From the NCBI RefSeq assembly GCF_900130025.1, contig NZ_FQXR01000009.1:1-64000 (forward strand): a stretch of 64,000 nt of DNA, given 5' to 3'. The translations under genes were made by a program, and so were the position numbers. A model generated the notes under the pieces. It was not told the DNA's origin. It saw only the letters and a program-made list of their open reading frames with translations, and ran no database searches. The DNA is from Sporanaerobacter acetigenes DSM 13106. Lineage in GTDB: Bacteria > Bacillota > Clostridia > Tissierellales > Sporanaerobacteraceae. This document shows, piece by piece, positions 16,309 through 24,917 of this stretch. Each line of letters begins with the position of its first letter. Position 1 is the first letter of the stretch.

Positions 16309-16347
16309 TATAGTTTGTTTAAGCATACAAACTATAGAGCTTTTTTA
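16306..16347 (+). terminator. Riboswitch expression-platform terminator
   Basis: CTCTATAGTTTGT (16306-16318) pairs with ACAAACTATAGAG (16327-16339), followed by CTTTTTTATTTTTT. Its left arm overlaps the aptamer's GAGACTC strand. Confidence 0.85.
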
Positions 16348-16390
16348 TTTTTTACAAAACAAGAGAATATTTAATGAAAGGAAGGTAATA

Positions 16391-17398
16391 ATGGAAGAAC
16401 TAATTTATTCAATTCTTAATCAAGCATCAACGCTTATTTTACTTATGGTTATTGGCTTTAGTTTATTTGTATTGAGTAAAGGTGCTGATATTTTAGTCAA
16501 TGAAGCGGTAGCATTGTCTATTCGCTGGGGTGTACCTAAAATGATTATTGGTGCTACTATTGTGAGTCTAGGAACAACATTGCCAGAAGCTACTGTATCT
16601 GTATTTGCTGCAATTAATGGCAATCCAGATTTAGCTTTAGGAAATGCTATTGGTTCAATAATTGCAGATACAGGTCTCATTATTGGGCTTGCAGCTCTAG
16701 TAGGAACATTGCCAATAGATAGAAATACTATAAACAGACAAGGGCCTTTGCAATTAATTGCTGGCATATTGTTGTCTGTTGTGTGTTTGCCTTTTTTATC
16801 TAAAGGACCTGAAGGAAGAATTACACAATGGATGGGTTTTGTTTTTATTGGTTTATTAGTTATATATATTATTGGGAGTATTCGAGGAGCAAAAAATTCT
16901 AGTACTTCGGCATCATCAGAAATCGAAGGAAAAGAAAGTTCTTTGATTTTACAGCTTATAAAATTTGCATTAGGTATAGTATTAGTTATTTTTTCATCTA
17001 AGTTACTTATACCTGCTGTTGAGCTTACAGCTATTCGTGTGGGTATTCCACAAAGTGTTATTGCAGCTACCTTGGTTGCTTTTGGTACAAGTTTACCTGA
17101 GCTTGTAACGGCCATAACTGCTGTGAAAAAAGGACATGGAGAATTAGCGGTTGGCAATATTATTGGAGCGGATATATTGAATGTTCTATTTGTTGTCGGT
17201 AGTGCTGCAGCAGTAACTAAAGAAGGTTTACTTGTTCCGACTAATTTTTACAAACTTCAAATACCAACTATGCTAATTGTACTATTTGCTTTTCACTTTT
17301 TTGCTAAAAACAAAGATAATGTTATTAGTAAAGGAGAAGGTGCTTTTTTAGTTGGAATGTATTTTATTTATTTAGTATTAAATTATATTTGGGTATAA
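16391..17398 (+). CDS. Na+/Ca2+-type cation antiporter (YrbG/CaxA-like)
   Basis: A 335-residue membrane protein with about ten helices in two inverted halves. Each half has the alpha-repeat of the Ca/cation antiporter family: GATIVSLGTTLPEATVS (about residues 55-72) and ATLVAFGTSLPELVTA (about 226-241). The acidic residue in TxPE binds the cation. Being under a yybP-ykoY riboswitch, it probably exports Mn2+ or Ca2+ in exchange for Na+ or H+ when Mn2+ is high. AAAGGAAGG precedes the ATG. The methylglyoxal synthase gene follows after 33 bases with no terminator, so both probably share the riboswitch. Confidence 0.9.
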   Translation: MEELIYSILNQASTLILLMVIGFSLFVLSKGADILVNEAVALSIRWGVPKMIIGATIVSLGTTLPEATVSVFAAINGNPDLALGNAIGSIIADTGLIIGLAALVGTLPIDRNTINRQGPLQLIAGILLSVVCLPFLSKGPEGRITQWMGFVFIGLLVIYIIGSIRGAKNSSTSASSEIEGKESSLILQLIKFALGIVLVIFSSKLLIPAVELTAIRVGIPQSVIAATLVAFGTSLPELVTAITAVKKGHGELAVGNIIGADILNVLFVVGSAAAVTKEGLLVPTNFYKLQIPTMLIVLFAFHFFAKNKDNVISKGEGAFLVGMYFIYLVLNYIWV

Positions 17399-17431
17399 AT
17401 AATATACTAATTTGTATGAGGGGGATTTCAA

Positions 17432-17926
17432 ATGGGTTTAGGAGATGAATTTATCTCAGTTAAAATGGGAAAACAAAAACATATAGCTCTAATTGCTCAT
17501 GACAATAGGAAAGAAGATTTGATTCGGTGGGTAGAAACAAATAAAGATAAGCTTGGAAGACATTTTTTATGTGGAACAGGAACTACTGCAAGGCTTATTT
17601 CAGAAAAAGTTCATTTGCCTGTGAGAGCTTTTAATAGTGGACCACTAGGAGGGGATCAACAAATTGGTTCTCGTATTGCTGAAGGTGGAATAGACTTTAT
17701 GATTTTCTTTTGGGATCCCTTGTCAGCTCAACCCCATGATCCAGATGTAAAAGCACTTCTTCGTATTGCAGTATTATATGATATACCAGTTGCAAACAAT
17801 CAAGCTACAGCAGATTTTTTGCTTTCATCGCCACTAATGGAAGAAGAATATGAAAGAAAAATAATTGATTATTCTAAAAGAATTCATATTAGAACTGTAG
17901 AAGGCTTAGAAAATATGAAGAAATAG
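17432..17926 (+). CDS. mgsA: Methylglyoxal synthase
   Basis: A 164-residue MgsA, which converts dihydroxyacetone phosphate to methylglyoxal and phosphate, a glycolytic overflow and phosphate-recycling route. Family motifs are KHIALIAHDN at 16-25, CGTGTTARLI at 47-56, GPLGGDQQIG with catalytic Asp near 75, FWDPLSAQPHDPDVKALLR with Asp near 95 and His near 102, and NNQATADFLL. The length fits the family, with about 10 extra residues at the N-terminus. GGGGGAT precedes the ATG. It lies behind the Mn-riboswitch-controlled antiporter and ahead of a strong terminator, so it is probably the second gene of that operon. Confidence 0.95.
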   Translation: MGLGDEFISVKMGKQKHIALIAHDNRKEDLIRWVETNKDKLGRHFLCGTGTTARLISEKVHLPVRAFNSGPLGGDQQIGSRIAEGGIDFMIFFWDPLSAQPHDPDVKALLRIAVLYDIPVANNQATADFLLSSPLMEEEYERKIIDYSKRIHIRTVEGLENMKK

Positions 17927-17939
17927 AAGATGAATAGAA

Positions 17940-17965
17940 AAAAGCCAAGATTATCCTTGGCTTTT
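17940..17965. terminator. Terminator between mgsA and the M55 peptidase
   Basis: AAAGCCAAG and CTTGGCTTT stem between convergent genes, with A- and T-runs on either side. It touches the stop of the minus-strand gene. Confidence 0.8.
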
Positions 17966-18806
17966 ATGCATTTACACTACTAGCAAGAGTCACTAATGCC
18001 ATTAGAGCGTCAAATATTGTTTTATAATCCATATGAATAAATTCGATAGTTCGCCCATCAATTCGATTGGTATAAGGCATGAGAGATGCTACGTCTGCCA
18101 TGGCTGTTGTTGCAAATTCTATCTTTAAAGTGACTGGATATTGAAATGTGTATATTGGAATTTTTTCTATATCTTGATTTAGACATCTTTTTACAGCATG
18201 TATTGTTTCATTTTTAACTATGTTTTTAGGTTTTAGCTTTGCAGAAAATTTCCCCAAGGCTTCTTTTGTAGACACATATTCAACCCAAGGCATTCCATCA
18301 TCTGTATTGAGTTCACTATGGAGTGTTTCATCTCCTACAATAAGGCCTACAGGAACAGAGTAATACCCTGCATAAGCAGCATTTATAAAGGATTCGTTCA
18401 TAGCTTTGTCATTTATCCATATTTTATGTACTCTCCTACTTGAATATGTATGATCCATAGCTCCATTTAATGCTCCTACTCCTGCATGATAGCCAATGAA
18501 AAATACTATATCATAAGTATTGTTAAATCCAGGCATCATATATTGATGTCTTGGATATCCAGAGATGATATAAATTCTATCATCAAGGGAAGTGAAATCG
18601 TATGAAAGATTGTCTCCCATAGCGTGAGAATCAGCAATTACAATTTCACTTATTTTTTTATTTATTGAACTTTCAACTATTCCTTGTAACACCCATTCCA
18701 TTTGTTCGTAAATGCAATTTTTTACATCTGCTTTGCTCTTAGTTTCTTGCTCCCAATCAAAGCTACCTGCTATTCCCTCCATGTCTAATGATATATAGAT
18801 TTTCAT
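17964..18806 (-). CDS. M55 family metallopeptidase (D-aminopeptidase DppA-like)
   Basis: A 280-residue zinc peptidase of family M55, typified by B. subtilis DppA, which removes N-terminal D-amino acids. It opens MKIYISLDMEGIAGSFDW with the D-x-E zinc ligands at residues 8 and 10. Other family motifs are IVIADSHAMGDNL (about 57-69), FIGYHAGVGALNG and the MDHTYSS stretch, whose His is the expected nucleophile region, then VGLIVGDE. The ATG at 18806 is chosen because AAAGGAG lies 6 bases upstream; the longer open frame reaching 19079 has no ribosome site and an unlikely hydrophobic N-terminus. It may recycle D-Ala peptides from peptidoglycan. It stands alone. Confidence 0.88.
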   Translation of the reverse strand: MKIYISLDMEGIAGSFDWEQETKSKADVKNCIYEQMEWVLQGIVESSINKKISEIVIADSHAMGDNLSYDFTSLDDRIYIISGYPRHQYMMPGFNNTYDIVFFIGYHAGVGALNGAMDHTYSSRRVHKIWINDKAMNESFINAAYAGYYSVPVGLIVGDETLHSELNTDDGMPWVEYVSTKEALGKFSAKLKPKNIVKNETIHAVKRCLNQDIEKIPIYTFQYPVTLKIEFATTAMADVASLMPYTNRIDGRTIEFIHMDYKTIFDALMALVTLASSVNA

Positions 18807-18990
18807 AAAGAACTCCTTTCGTATATATTTCCCCATTAAATTAATTATATCAGAATATTTTATGTTGACTATACTATTTAGTATTTTTGCTATTAAAATA
18901 CTTTGAGAGTTTATTAGTGTAATATTGTTATTTAAAGGTATAATATTAATAGGTTTTGAAAATGAATATTTGCATATACAAAAAAGGATT

Positions 18991-19018
18991 TTGGCTTGTA
19001 TTGTCGAATATATAGTAT
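18991..19018 (+). promoter_or_regulatory. Promoter for cvfB
   Basis: TTGGCT at 18991-18996, 16-base spacer, TAGTAT at 19013-19018; the start codon is 38 bases further. Confidence 0.5.
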
Positions 19019-19055
19019 AAAAGATATTGAATAATATGAAAAGAGAAGGTGAAAC

Positions 19056-19889
19056 ATGATAAAAGTAGGTGAAATTCAAGAGTTAGATGTAGTTAAAATT
19101 ACTCCAAAGGGAGCTCTTTTAGGTTTAAAAGGGAGCGATGAAGGGGCATTCTTGCCAGAGAAAGAGATTCAAGAAAAGATTAAAATAGGAGACAAGATAG
19201 AAGTATTTGTCTATAAAGATGATAAACTGTTAGCTACTACTAAAAGACCTAAAATAGTTGCTGGAGAAATAGGTTTTTTGAGAGTTGTGGAAACAACAAG
19301 AATAGGTGCCTTTTTAGATTGGGGATTGGACAAGGATTTATTTCTTCCTTTTAGAGAACAGTTTGGGAAAATTGAAAGAGGCGAAAAATATTTAGTTGGT
19401 GTATATGTAGATAAAAGCAATAGACCATGTGCAACTATGCAGATAAAGAGATTACTTTCTACCAATTCTCCATACAAAGAAAATGACAAAGTTTTTGGCA
19501 CTATATATAGTATGAATTTTGAAATGGGAGCTTTTGTAGCAGTTGATAACAAATATGATGGACTTATTCCCAAAAATGAACTATATGGGGTCTATAGGCC
19601 TGGAGATAAAGTAGAATTGAGGGTGACTAAAGTAAGAGAAGATGGTAGACTATATTTGAGTTTGAGAAGTAAGTCTTACAAACAAATGGATAGAGATGCA
19701 AATACTATTATAAATAAGATGAAGGCTAACGGGGGAGAATTGGATTTAAATGATGATAGCTCGCCAAGAAGAATACAAGAAGAGCTAAATATGAGCAAGA
19801 GTGCGTTTAAAAGAGCAGTAGGAAGACTGCTAAAGGAAGGGAAAATTGAGTTTACTCGAAGAGGTATTAAATTTAAAACAATGAGATAA
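19056..19889 (+). CDS. cvfB: CvfB family S1 RNA-binding protein
   Basis: A 277-residue protein like B. subtilis YitL / S. aureus CvfB. It has three S1-type RNA-binding folds (about residues 1-60, 65-130 and 145-210), seen in the repeated GAFLxxG and DGRLYLSLR patterns. A C-terminal winged helix (about 225-277) contains IQEELNMSKSAFKRAVGRLLKEG. Family members bind RNA and affect virulence-gene expression in staphylococci; the direct targets are not well defined. AGAAGGTGAAAC precedes the ATG. The next gene follows 14 bases later and is probably co-transcribed. Confidence 0.9.
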   Translation: MIKVGEIQELDVVKITPKGALLGLKGSDEGAFLPEKEIQEKIKIGDKIEVFVYKDDKLLATTKRPKIVAGEIGFLRVVETTRIGAFLDWGLDKDLFLPFREQFGKIERGEKYLVGVYVDKSNRPCATMQIKRLLSTNSPYKENDKVFGTIYSMNFEMGAFVAVDNKYDGLIPKNELYGVYRPGDKVELRVTKVREDGRLYLSLRSKSYKQMDRDANTIINKMKANGGELDLNDDSSPRRIQEELNMSKSAFKRAVGRLLKEGKIEFTRRGIKFKTMR

Positions 19890-19903
19890 AGGAGAGGATT
19901 TAT

Positions 19904-20446
19904 ATGATTAAAAGAATCAAGACAAAATTTGATACTATTGAAATGTTAAATTATTTTTGGCAAGTGGTTAGTGAAAAAGGAAAGGTAGGAGATCCTTACT
20001 TGATAAGTGTAGCTGATTCAGAAGATATGAAATATGTATATGATGATGAATTTAATAAAGATAGTGTGAGAAGAGTATTAAGCGCAATAGAAAATAGAGA
20101 AATGTTAAATAGTGAAAGCAAGAAGGAAAGAAGATTTTGGAACTATAATATGTGGATGATGGAAGATTTAGGATTTACTCAAATGATGGTAAATCCAGTG
20201 AAAACACTAAATTTAAATTCAGTAATGGATAAAATAAATGAAAGTGGCGTAGAATCAAAATTTGAAGAGTTAGAAGTAATATTTGTTCCTGGAACTGAAG
20301 AAGAGTACAAAATAGTAGATAACAAACTCATAATCAATTTCTTTAGAATTAAAGCTGATTTATATGAAGAAAACAAAGTGACGATTGGAGAAAGTTCACT
20401 TGTAGACTATATAGAAGAAAAACTTATGGAATTGTTGAACGATTAA
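19904..20446 (+). CDS. Protein of unknown function
   Basis: A 180-residue soluble, acidic protein that I do not confidently recognise. It starts KRIKTKFDTIEMLNYFWQ, has an aromatic central stretch (RRFWNYNMWMMEDLGFT at about 75-91) and ends in an acidic helix. No membrane segment, signal peptide or cysteine cluster is seen. AAAGGAGAGG precedes the ATG, and it follows cvfB by 14 bases, so it may belong to that operon. A separate promoter and T-box leader for trpB begin just after its stop. Confidence 0.7.
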   Translation: MIKRIKTKFDTIEMLNYFWQVVSEKGKVGDPYLISVADSEDMKYVYDDEFNKDSVRRVLSAIENREMLNSESKKERRFWNYNMWMMEDLGFTQMMVNPVKTLNLNSVMDKINESGVESKFEELEVIFVPGTEEEYKIVDNKLIINFFRIKADLYEENKVTIGESSLVDYIEEKLMELLND

Positions 20447-20459
20447 TTATTGAAATGTA

Positions 20460-20488
20460 TTGACTTTGAAATTAAAATCTAGTAGTAT
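20460..20488 (+). promoter_or_regulatory. Promoter for the trpB T-box transcript
   Basis: TTGACT (20460-20465), 17-base spacer, TAGTAT (20483-20488). Transcription would begin shortly before the T-box leader. Confidence 0.6.
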
Positions 20489-20514
20489 GTATTAAAATAA
20501 TAATATAAAAATTC

Positions 20515-20772
20515 TGTGATAGGAAAGAGTAGTTAGAATGAAGTATTTAAAGAGAGCTGAGGGTGGTGAGATCTCAGTAGTACAGACTCTAATGAATGGA
20601 TCCTTAAGATGTATTGCGAAATCAAATGGAGAGTAGCATTTGCCGGAAGCCTACCGTTATCTAAGGACAGGATATGTTAGTATCCCGTGAAAGAGATGTG
20701 CTTTTTGCACAATTTAGGTGGTACCGCGAATTCAACCTTCGCCCTATTTTATATTTGGGCGAGGGTTTTTTT
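20515..20772 (+). ncRNA. Trp-specific T-box leader
   Basis: The conserved T-box AGGTGGTACCGCG lies at 20716-20728. It is followed by an 11-bp terminator stem (20734-20744 with 20757-20767) and a T-run. In stem I, GAA-TGG-A at 20594-20600 sets TGG (20597-20599) as the specifier codon, so uncharged tRNA-Trp would prevent termination. This fills the 358-base gap before trpB. Confidence 0.9.
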
Positions 20773-20804
20773 ATTTCTATTAAAAAAATAAGGGGGGGGT
20801 TTTT

Positions 20805-21974
20805 GTGAAAAAATTTGATGGTTATTTTGGACAATATGGTGGTTCTTATGTTGGAGAATCTATGAAAGAGGTATTAAAAGAATTAGAAAATTTGTTTTAT
20901 CAGTATATTGAAGATGAAGACTTCTTGAAAGAGCTTAAATATTATTATAAAAATTATGTTGGAAGAGAAAGTCCACTATACTTTGCAGAAAATTTAACCC
21001 AATATACTGGAGGAGCAAAGATTTATTTAAAAAGAGAAGATTTAAATCATACAGGAGCTCACAAGATAAACAATGCACTAGGTCAAGCATTGTTGGCAAA
21101 GAGAAGTGGCAAAAAGAGAATCATTGCTGAAACGGGGGCAGGGCAACATGGAGTTGCTACTGCTACGGTTTGTGCATTGTTTGGTATGGATTGCACTATA
21201 TATATGGGTAGTATAGATGTGAAAAGGCAAGAACACAATGTCTTCAGGATGAAAATGCTTGGGGCAAAAGTAGAGCCTGTAGAAGAAGGAAGAGGAACAT
21301 TAAAAGAGGCAGTAGATAGAGCTTTGGGGGATTTCGTAGAAAATAGTCAAGATACCTTTTATCTATTGGGCTCGGCTGTAGGACCTCATCCATATCCTCT
21401 AATGGTTAGAGAATTTCAAAGTATAATTGGGAAAGAAGCCAAAAGACAGATAATTGAACAAGAGGGAAGACTACCTGATTATCTGGTTGCTTGTGTTGGC
21501 GGTGGTAGCAATGCCATAGGTCTTTTCCATCCTTTTATAGAGGATAGTGAAGTAAAAATTATAGGAGTAGAGCCTGCTGGAAAGGGTATTGATACGGGAT
21601 GTCATGCAGCTTCTATTTCTAAGGGTGAAGTGGGAGTTATTCACGGATTTAAATGTTATACTCTAAAAGAAGAGGCAGATATATATTCTATTGCAGCAGG
21701 ACTTGACTATCCAGGGGTTGGGCCTGAACACTGTTATTTAAAAGATATAGGAAGAGTTTCATATGATTCTGTTACTGACATAGAAGCTTTGGAAGCTTTC
21801 TATAAACTTTCAAAATTAGAAGGTATTATACCTGCTCTTGAAAGTGCTCATGCTGTAGCTTATGGAATGAAACTTTCTCGTACTCTTCCAAAAGATAAGA
21901 TAATAATCATCAATTTATCTGGCAGGGGAGACAAAGATATGGCTCAAGTCATGGAGTTAAGTGAATATAAATAA
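20805..21974 (+). CDS. trpB: Tryptophan synthase beta subunit, stand-alone
   Basis: A 389-residue PLP enzyme of the TrpB1 type that joins indole and serine to make tryptophan. The PLP lysine is K87 in HTGAHKINN and the catalytic Glu is E109 in AETGAGQHG. The phosphate-binding loop [10 protein letters not shown] and the GVGPEH motif are also present. It starts at a GTG behind AGGGGGGGG. No trpA, trpC-F or trpE lies nearby, so it probably salvages indole rather than ending a full pathway. The Trp T-box upstream would switch it on when tRNA-Trp is uncharged. Confidence 0.95.
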   Translation: MKKFDGYFGQYGGSYVGESMKEVLKELENLFYQYIEDEDFLKELKYYYKNYVGRESPLYFAENLTQYTGGAKIYLKREDLNHTGAHKINNALGQALLAKRSGKKRIIAETGAGQHGVATATVCALFGMDCTIYMGSIDVKRQEHNVFRMKMLGAKVEPVEEGRGTLKEAVDRALGDFVENSQDTFYLLGSAVGPHPYPLMVREFQSIIGKEAKRQIIEQEGRLPDYLVACVGGGSNAIGLFHPFIEDSEVKIIGVEPAGKGIDTGCHAASISKGEVGVIHGFKCYTLKEEADIYSIAAGLDYPGVGPEHCYLKDIGRVSYDSVTDIEALEAFYKLSKLEGIIPALESAHAVAYGMKLSRTLPKDKIIIINLSGRGDKDMAQVMELSEYK

Positions 21975-22030
21975 ATATATGGTTGAAACTAGTAGCTCAT
22001 CATGTCATAATCAAAATGCGAGGTGATTGT

Positions 22031-22645
22031 GTGAAGAAAAAGTATTATGCAGTTAAAAATGGAAGGAGAGTAGGGATATATGATTCTTGGAGTGAGTGTG
22101 AGAAACAAGTAAAGGGCTATTCGGGTGCAGAATACAAGAGTTTTCTCACTTTGGAAGAAGCTAAAGCTTATTTAAATGGTGAAAAGAACAGTGAAGAAAA
22201 AGATATTTGTGATTTAAAAGACAATGAGATGATAGCTTATGTAGATGGAAGTTTCGATGTGGAAGTTGGATATTATGCTTATGGTGTTATATTGTTTTCA
22301 AAAGATGGAAAAAACACATATTCAGGTCGAGGAAATGAAAAAGAATTGGTAGAGATGAGAAATGTATCAGGAGAAATAGAAGGGGCAATGGTCGCTATGA
22401 ACATTGCCCTAGAAAAAAATATAGATACACTTTATCTTTACTATGATTATATGGGTATAGAGAAATGGCTTACTGGTGAATGGAAAACAAATAAAATTGG
22501 TACGAAGAAATACAAAGAATTTTATGATTCCATAAAGGATAGATTGAGTGTAGTATTCATAAAAGTTAAATCTCATAGTGGAGATACTTACAATGAAGAA
22601 GTAGATAAACTTGCTAGAGCTAGTTTAAAGATAGATACGAATTAG
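22031..22645 (+). CDS. Ribonuclease H with N-terminal hybrid-binding domain
   Basis: A 204-residue RNase H. Residues 1-50 form the RNase H1 N-terminal (caulimovirus VI-like) domain with YAVKNGRRVGIYDSW and KGYSGAEYKSF. Residues about 65-200 form the catalytic fold with acidic residues in AYVDGSFD, SGEIEGAM, YYDYMG and the final EEVDKLAR, plus a KVKSHSGD loop. It cuts RNA in RNA-DNA hybrids. The GTG at 22031 is used because GAGGTG lies 6 bases upstream; an earlier in-frame ATG at 21983 is only 8 bases after trpB and has no site. It overlaps the convergent deaminase gene by 4 bases. Confidence 0.88.
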   Translation: MKKKYYAVKNGRRVGIYDSWSECEKQVKGYSGAEYKSFLTLEEAKAYLNGEKNSEEKDICDLKDNEMIAYVDGSFDVEVGYYAYGVILFSKDGKNTYSGRGNEKELVEMRNVSGEIEGAMVAMNIALEKNIDTLYLYYDYMGIEKWLTGEWKTNKIGTKKYKEFYDSIKDRLSVVFIKVKSHSGDTYNEEVDKLARASLKIDTN

Positions 22646-23130
22646 TAGCCAAATTCATTACTTAGAGAATCATCATTTTCTATCCAATCTTTTACTTTTA
22701 CTGTTCTAAAACTATTTTTGGTATCTCTGATGATTACATTCTCAATACCGGCGTTTATGATGAGCCTTTTGCACATAGCACAAGAATTGGTGTTTTCAAC
22801 TAGTTTTCCGGATTTAGGATCTTTGCATACTAGATAGAGAGTAGAGCCAATCATGTCTTTTCTTGGTGCACTTATGATGCAATTGGCTTCAGCGTGAACC
22901 GAACGGCACAATTCATAGTGAGTGCCTCTAGGAATATTCAATTGTTCTCTTCTGCAATAGTTTAAATCAGAACAATTTTTTCTTCCTCTAGGGGCACCAG
23001 TATATCCAGTAGCAATTATCTCATCATTTTTAACTATGATGGCACCAAAATTTCTTCTAAGGCAAGTACCTCTTTCGGCCACAACTTCAGCTATGTCCAA
23101 ATAATAATTAGTTTTATCTCTTCTTTCCAT
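22642..23130 (-). CDS. dCMP deaminase family protein
   Basis: A 162-residue zinc deaminase of the deoxycytidylate deaminase / ComEB family, turning dCMP to dUMP for thymidylate synthesis. Zinc motifs are VHAEAN (His plus the proton-shuttle Glu) and NSCAMCK. A second Cys/His set, in NCSDLNYCRREQ and LCRSVHAEAN, is as in dCMP deaminases that bind an extra zinc. The GAIIVKNDEIIATGYTGAP stretch is typical. AAAGGAGG precedes the ATG. It is divergent from the diguanylate cyclase gene and convergent with the RNase H gene. Confidence 0.92.
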   Translation of the reverse strand: MERRDKTNYYLDIAEVVAERGTCLRRNFGAIIVKNDEIIATGYTGAPRGRKNCSDLNYCRREQLNIPRGTHYELCRSVHAEANCIISAPRKDMIGSTLYLVCKDPKSGKLVENTNSCAMCKRLIINAGIENVIIRDTKNSFRTVKVKDWIENDDSLSNEFGY

Positions 23131-23185
23131 GATATTTCCTCCTTTACGACTAAAAGTTAATTAAATTTAATAAAAAATGGTACCT

Positions 23186-23203
23186 TATACCTATAATGGT
23201 ATA
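23186..23203. promoter_or_regulatory. Inverted repeat in the divergent deaminase / cyclase promoter region
   Basis: TATACC-TATAAT-GGTATA, a 6-bp inverted repeat around a TATAAT. It lies about 55 bases from the deaminase start and 50-70 bases from the cyclase start. It could be an operator or part of a promoter; no regulator can be named. Confidence 0.3.
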
Positions 23204-23255
23204 GCAAAAAATACTTCTATGTTATATAATGTATTGTAACATATATTTAATATTT

Positions 23256-24830
23256 ATGAAAAGAGTGAGGGGTTTGGGGGAAAAAAAGAAAAAAAAGTCA
23301 TTAAAATATTTTATTCCTATTTTCATAATTATATATTATATTGTATTGTTCATGTCTAAGGAAAACATTTACATACAGAAATTGGCAAACGATTTATTGG
23401 GGATAAGTGGTTCTTTTATAGCTTTTATAGTTCTTTTTAATGTGTATAGAGGTACCGTGAAAAGTGAAAGATACTATTGGCTTTTTTTATCATTGGGAAT
23501 TTTGAGTTATATAATTGCTGAAATGTGCCAGGCTTACTATGATTTCATTTTAAAAACGGAGTTTTCTATTTCGGGAATTCATAGTGTTTTTTATTTATTG
23601 CGATATCCAATAAGTTTATTTGGTATACTTTATATAATTTCAAAGAGAAGAAATAAGATGACAAGTTTAAAATTATTTTTTGACAACTTAATTATATTGA
23701 CAACAATTTCTACATTAGCTTTATATTATCATAAAATGAAAGTATCTTTTCCAAATAATATAGATTTAGGCTCTTTTTCTGTTATAATGGGATATCTTAT
23801 AGGGGATTTTAATTTGTTTTTCAGTATATTGTTTTTATATTTTGCTGTGAGAGAAGTACTTCCTAAAAAAGTTGCATATATTGGAGCTAGTGGGTTTTTA
23901 TTAGAAACTGTAATGGATGGCGTTTATATTCATATAAAGGTATTTAATATTGGGAAAAGTTTCATCTATTATGAGCCAATGTGGATATTGCCTTTACTTG
24001 TCATTGCATTTTCAGGTGAAATATTTGAAAATATAGAAATGATTTCTAGAAGAAAATATAGAAAAGAGAATGTTTCTGTAGTATTATCAGTTTATATAGG
24101 AATAGTCATGTTTTTGGTATTTACTATTTTCAAAGTAAAAGAAATAGATATTGCTTTTTTAGGCTTTTTGATTACGGGTGTATTTATAGTTATAAGACAA
24201 ATTTTAACTGTTATGGAAAATGACAGATTGGTAAAGCTACTTATTCAATCAAATGAAGAATTAAAGAGAAATAAAATGGAGCTTGAGAATGCTAACAAAG
24301 AACTTCAAAGATTTTATAGGGTCAAGGATATGGAGTCTAAAACTGATTTTCTTACTGGACTTTACAATAGAAGGTATATAGATGAAAAAATAGAGGAAAT
24401 TTCTCTACAATGTCAAGGTTTAAAAAATAATATATCTGTACTCATGCTGGATATAGATCATTTCAAAGATATAAATGATACTTATGGTCATGGTGTAGGA
24501 GATATGATATTGAAGGAAATTTCTAAAATCATGAAAAACAATACTAGAAGTGATGATATACTAATTAGATTTGGTGGAGAAGAATTTGTATGTTTATTGC
24601 CAAATACTGATATGAATACGGCAAAAAAAATAGCTGAAAGACTTAGAAGTCAAGTTGAAAACAACAATTTTAGAATATGGAATTTTGATATATCAGTGAC
24701 AGTGAGCATTGGAGTGTCTCAAATAGATAAAATTGGTAAAGATAGTGATATAAGCAATGTCATAATAGAAGCTGATAAGGCCTTGTATGAAGCTAAAAGA
24801 TGTGGGAGAAATAGAGTAGCGTGCATATAA
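23256..24830 (+). CDS. Membrane diguanylate cyclase (GGDEF)
   Basis: A 524-residue protein with a very basic N-terminus and about eight to nine membrane helices (residues 20-310). A short coiled linker (ELKRNKMELENANKELQRFY) leads to a C-terminal GGDEF domain. The active site is GGEEF at about 440-444, and an RSDD at about 431 stands five residues before it, the usual product-inhibition (I) site. It should make c-di-GMP with feedback control. The start is uncertain: ATG 23256 lacks a clear ribosome site, while a GAGGGG follows it and could serve a downstream TTG. It opposes the EAL enzyme at 14084 in function, though the genes are far apart. Confidence 0.88.
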   Translation: MKRVRGLGEKKKKKSLKYFIPIFIIIYYIVLFMSKENIYIQKLANDLLGISGSFIAFIVLFNVYRGTVKSERYYWLFLSLGILSYIIAEMCQAYYDFILKTEFSISGIHSVFYLLRYPISLFGILYIISKRRNKMTSLKLFFDNLIILTTISTLALYYHKMKVSFPNNIDLGSFSVIMGYLIGDFNLFFSILFLYFAVREVLPKKVAYIGASGFLLETVMDGVYIHIKVFNIGKSFIYYEPMWILPLLVIAFSGEIFENIEMISRRKYRKENVSVVLSVYIGIVMFLVFTIFKVKEIDIAFLGFLITGVFIVIRQILTVMENDRLVKLLIQSNEELKRNKMELENANKELQRFYRVKDMESKTDFLTGLYNRRYIDEKIEEISLQCQGLKNNISVLMLDIDHFKDINDTYGHGVGDMILKEISKIMKNNTRSDDILIRFGGEEFVCLLPNTDMNTAKKIAERLRSQVENNNFRIWNFDISVTVSIGVSQIDKIGKDSDISNVIIEADKALYEAKRCGRNRVACI

Positions 24831-24831
24831 G

Positions 24832-24860
24832 AACACCTTCATTTGAGGGTGTTTTCTTTT
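24832..24860 (+). terminator. Terminator after the diguanylate cyclase
   Basis: AACACCTTC and GAGGGTGTT (loop ATTT) followed by TTCTTTT. Confidence 0.75.
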
Positions 24861-24917
24861 ATATAGAAAAATAGTACAATGTTTATTGTATCAATAAATT
24901 TCTATAGAGGGGATGAA

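Noticed and set aside
16420-17157. 245-codon open frame on the minus strand
   Set aside because: It is the antisense of the cation antiporter gene, whose family motifs are clear; the frame has no ribosome site and an unlikely composition.
18807-19079. 91 extra N-terminal codons for the M55 peptidase
   Set aside because: The family start MKIYISLDMEG has a strong ribosome site at 18806; the extension overlaps the cvfB promoter and start.
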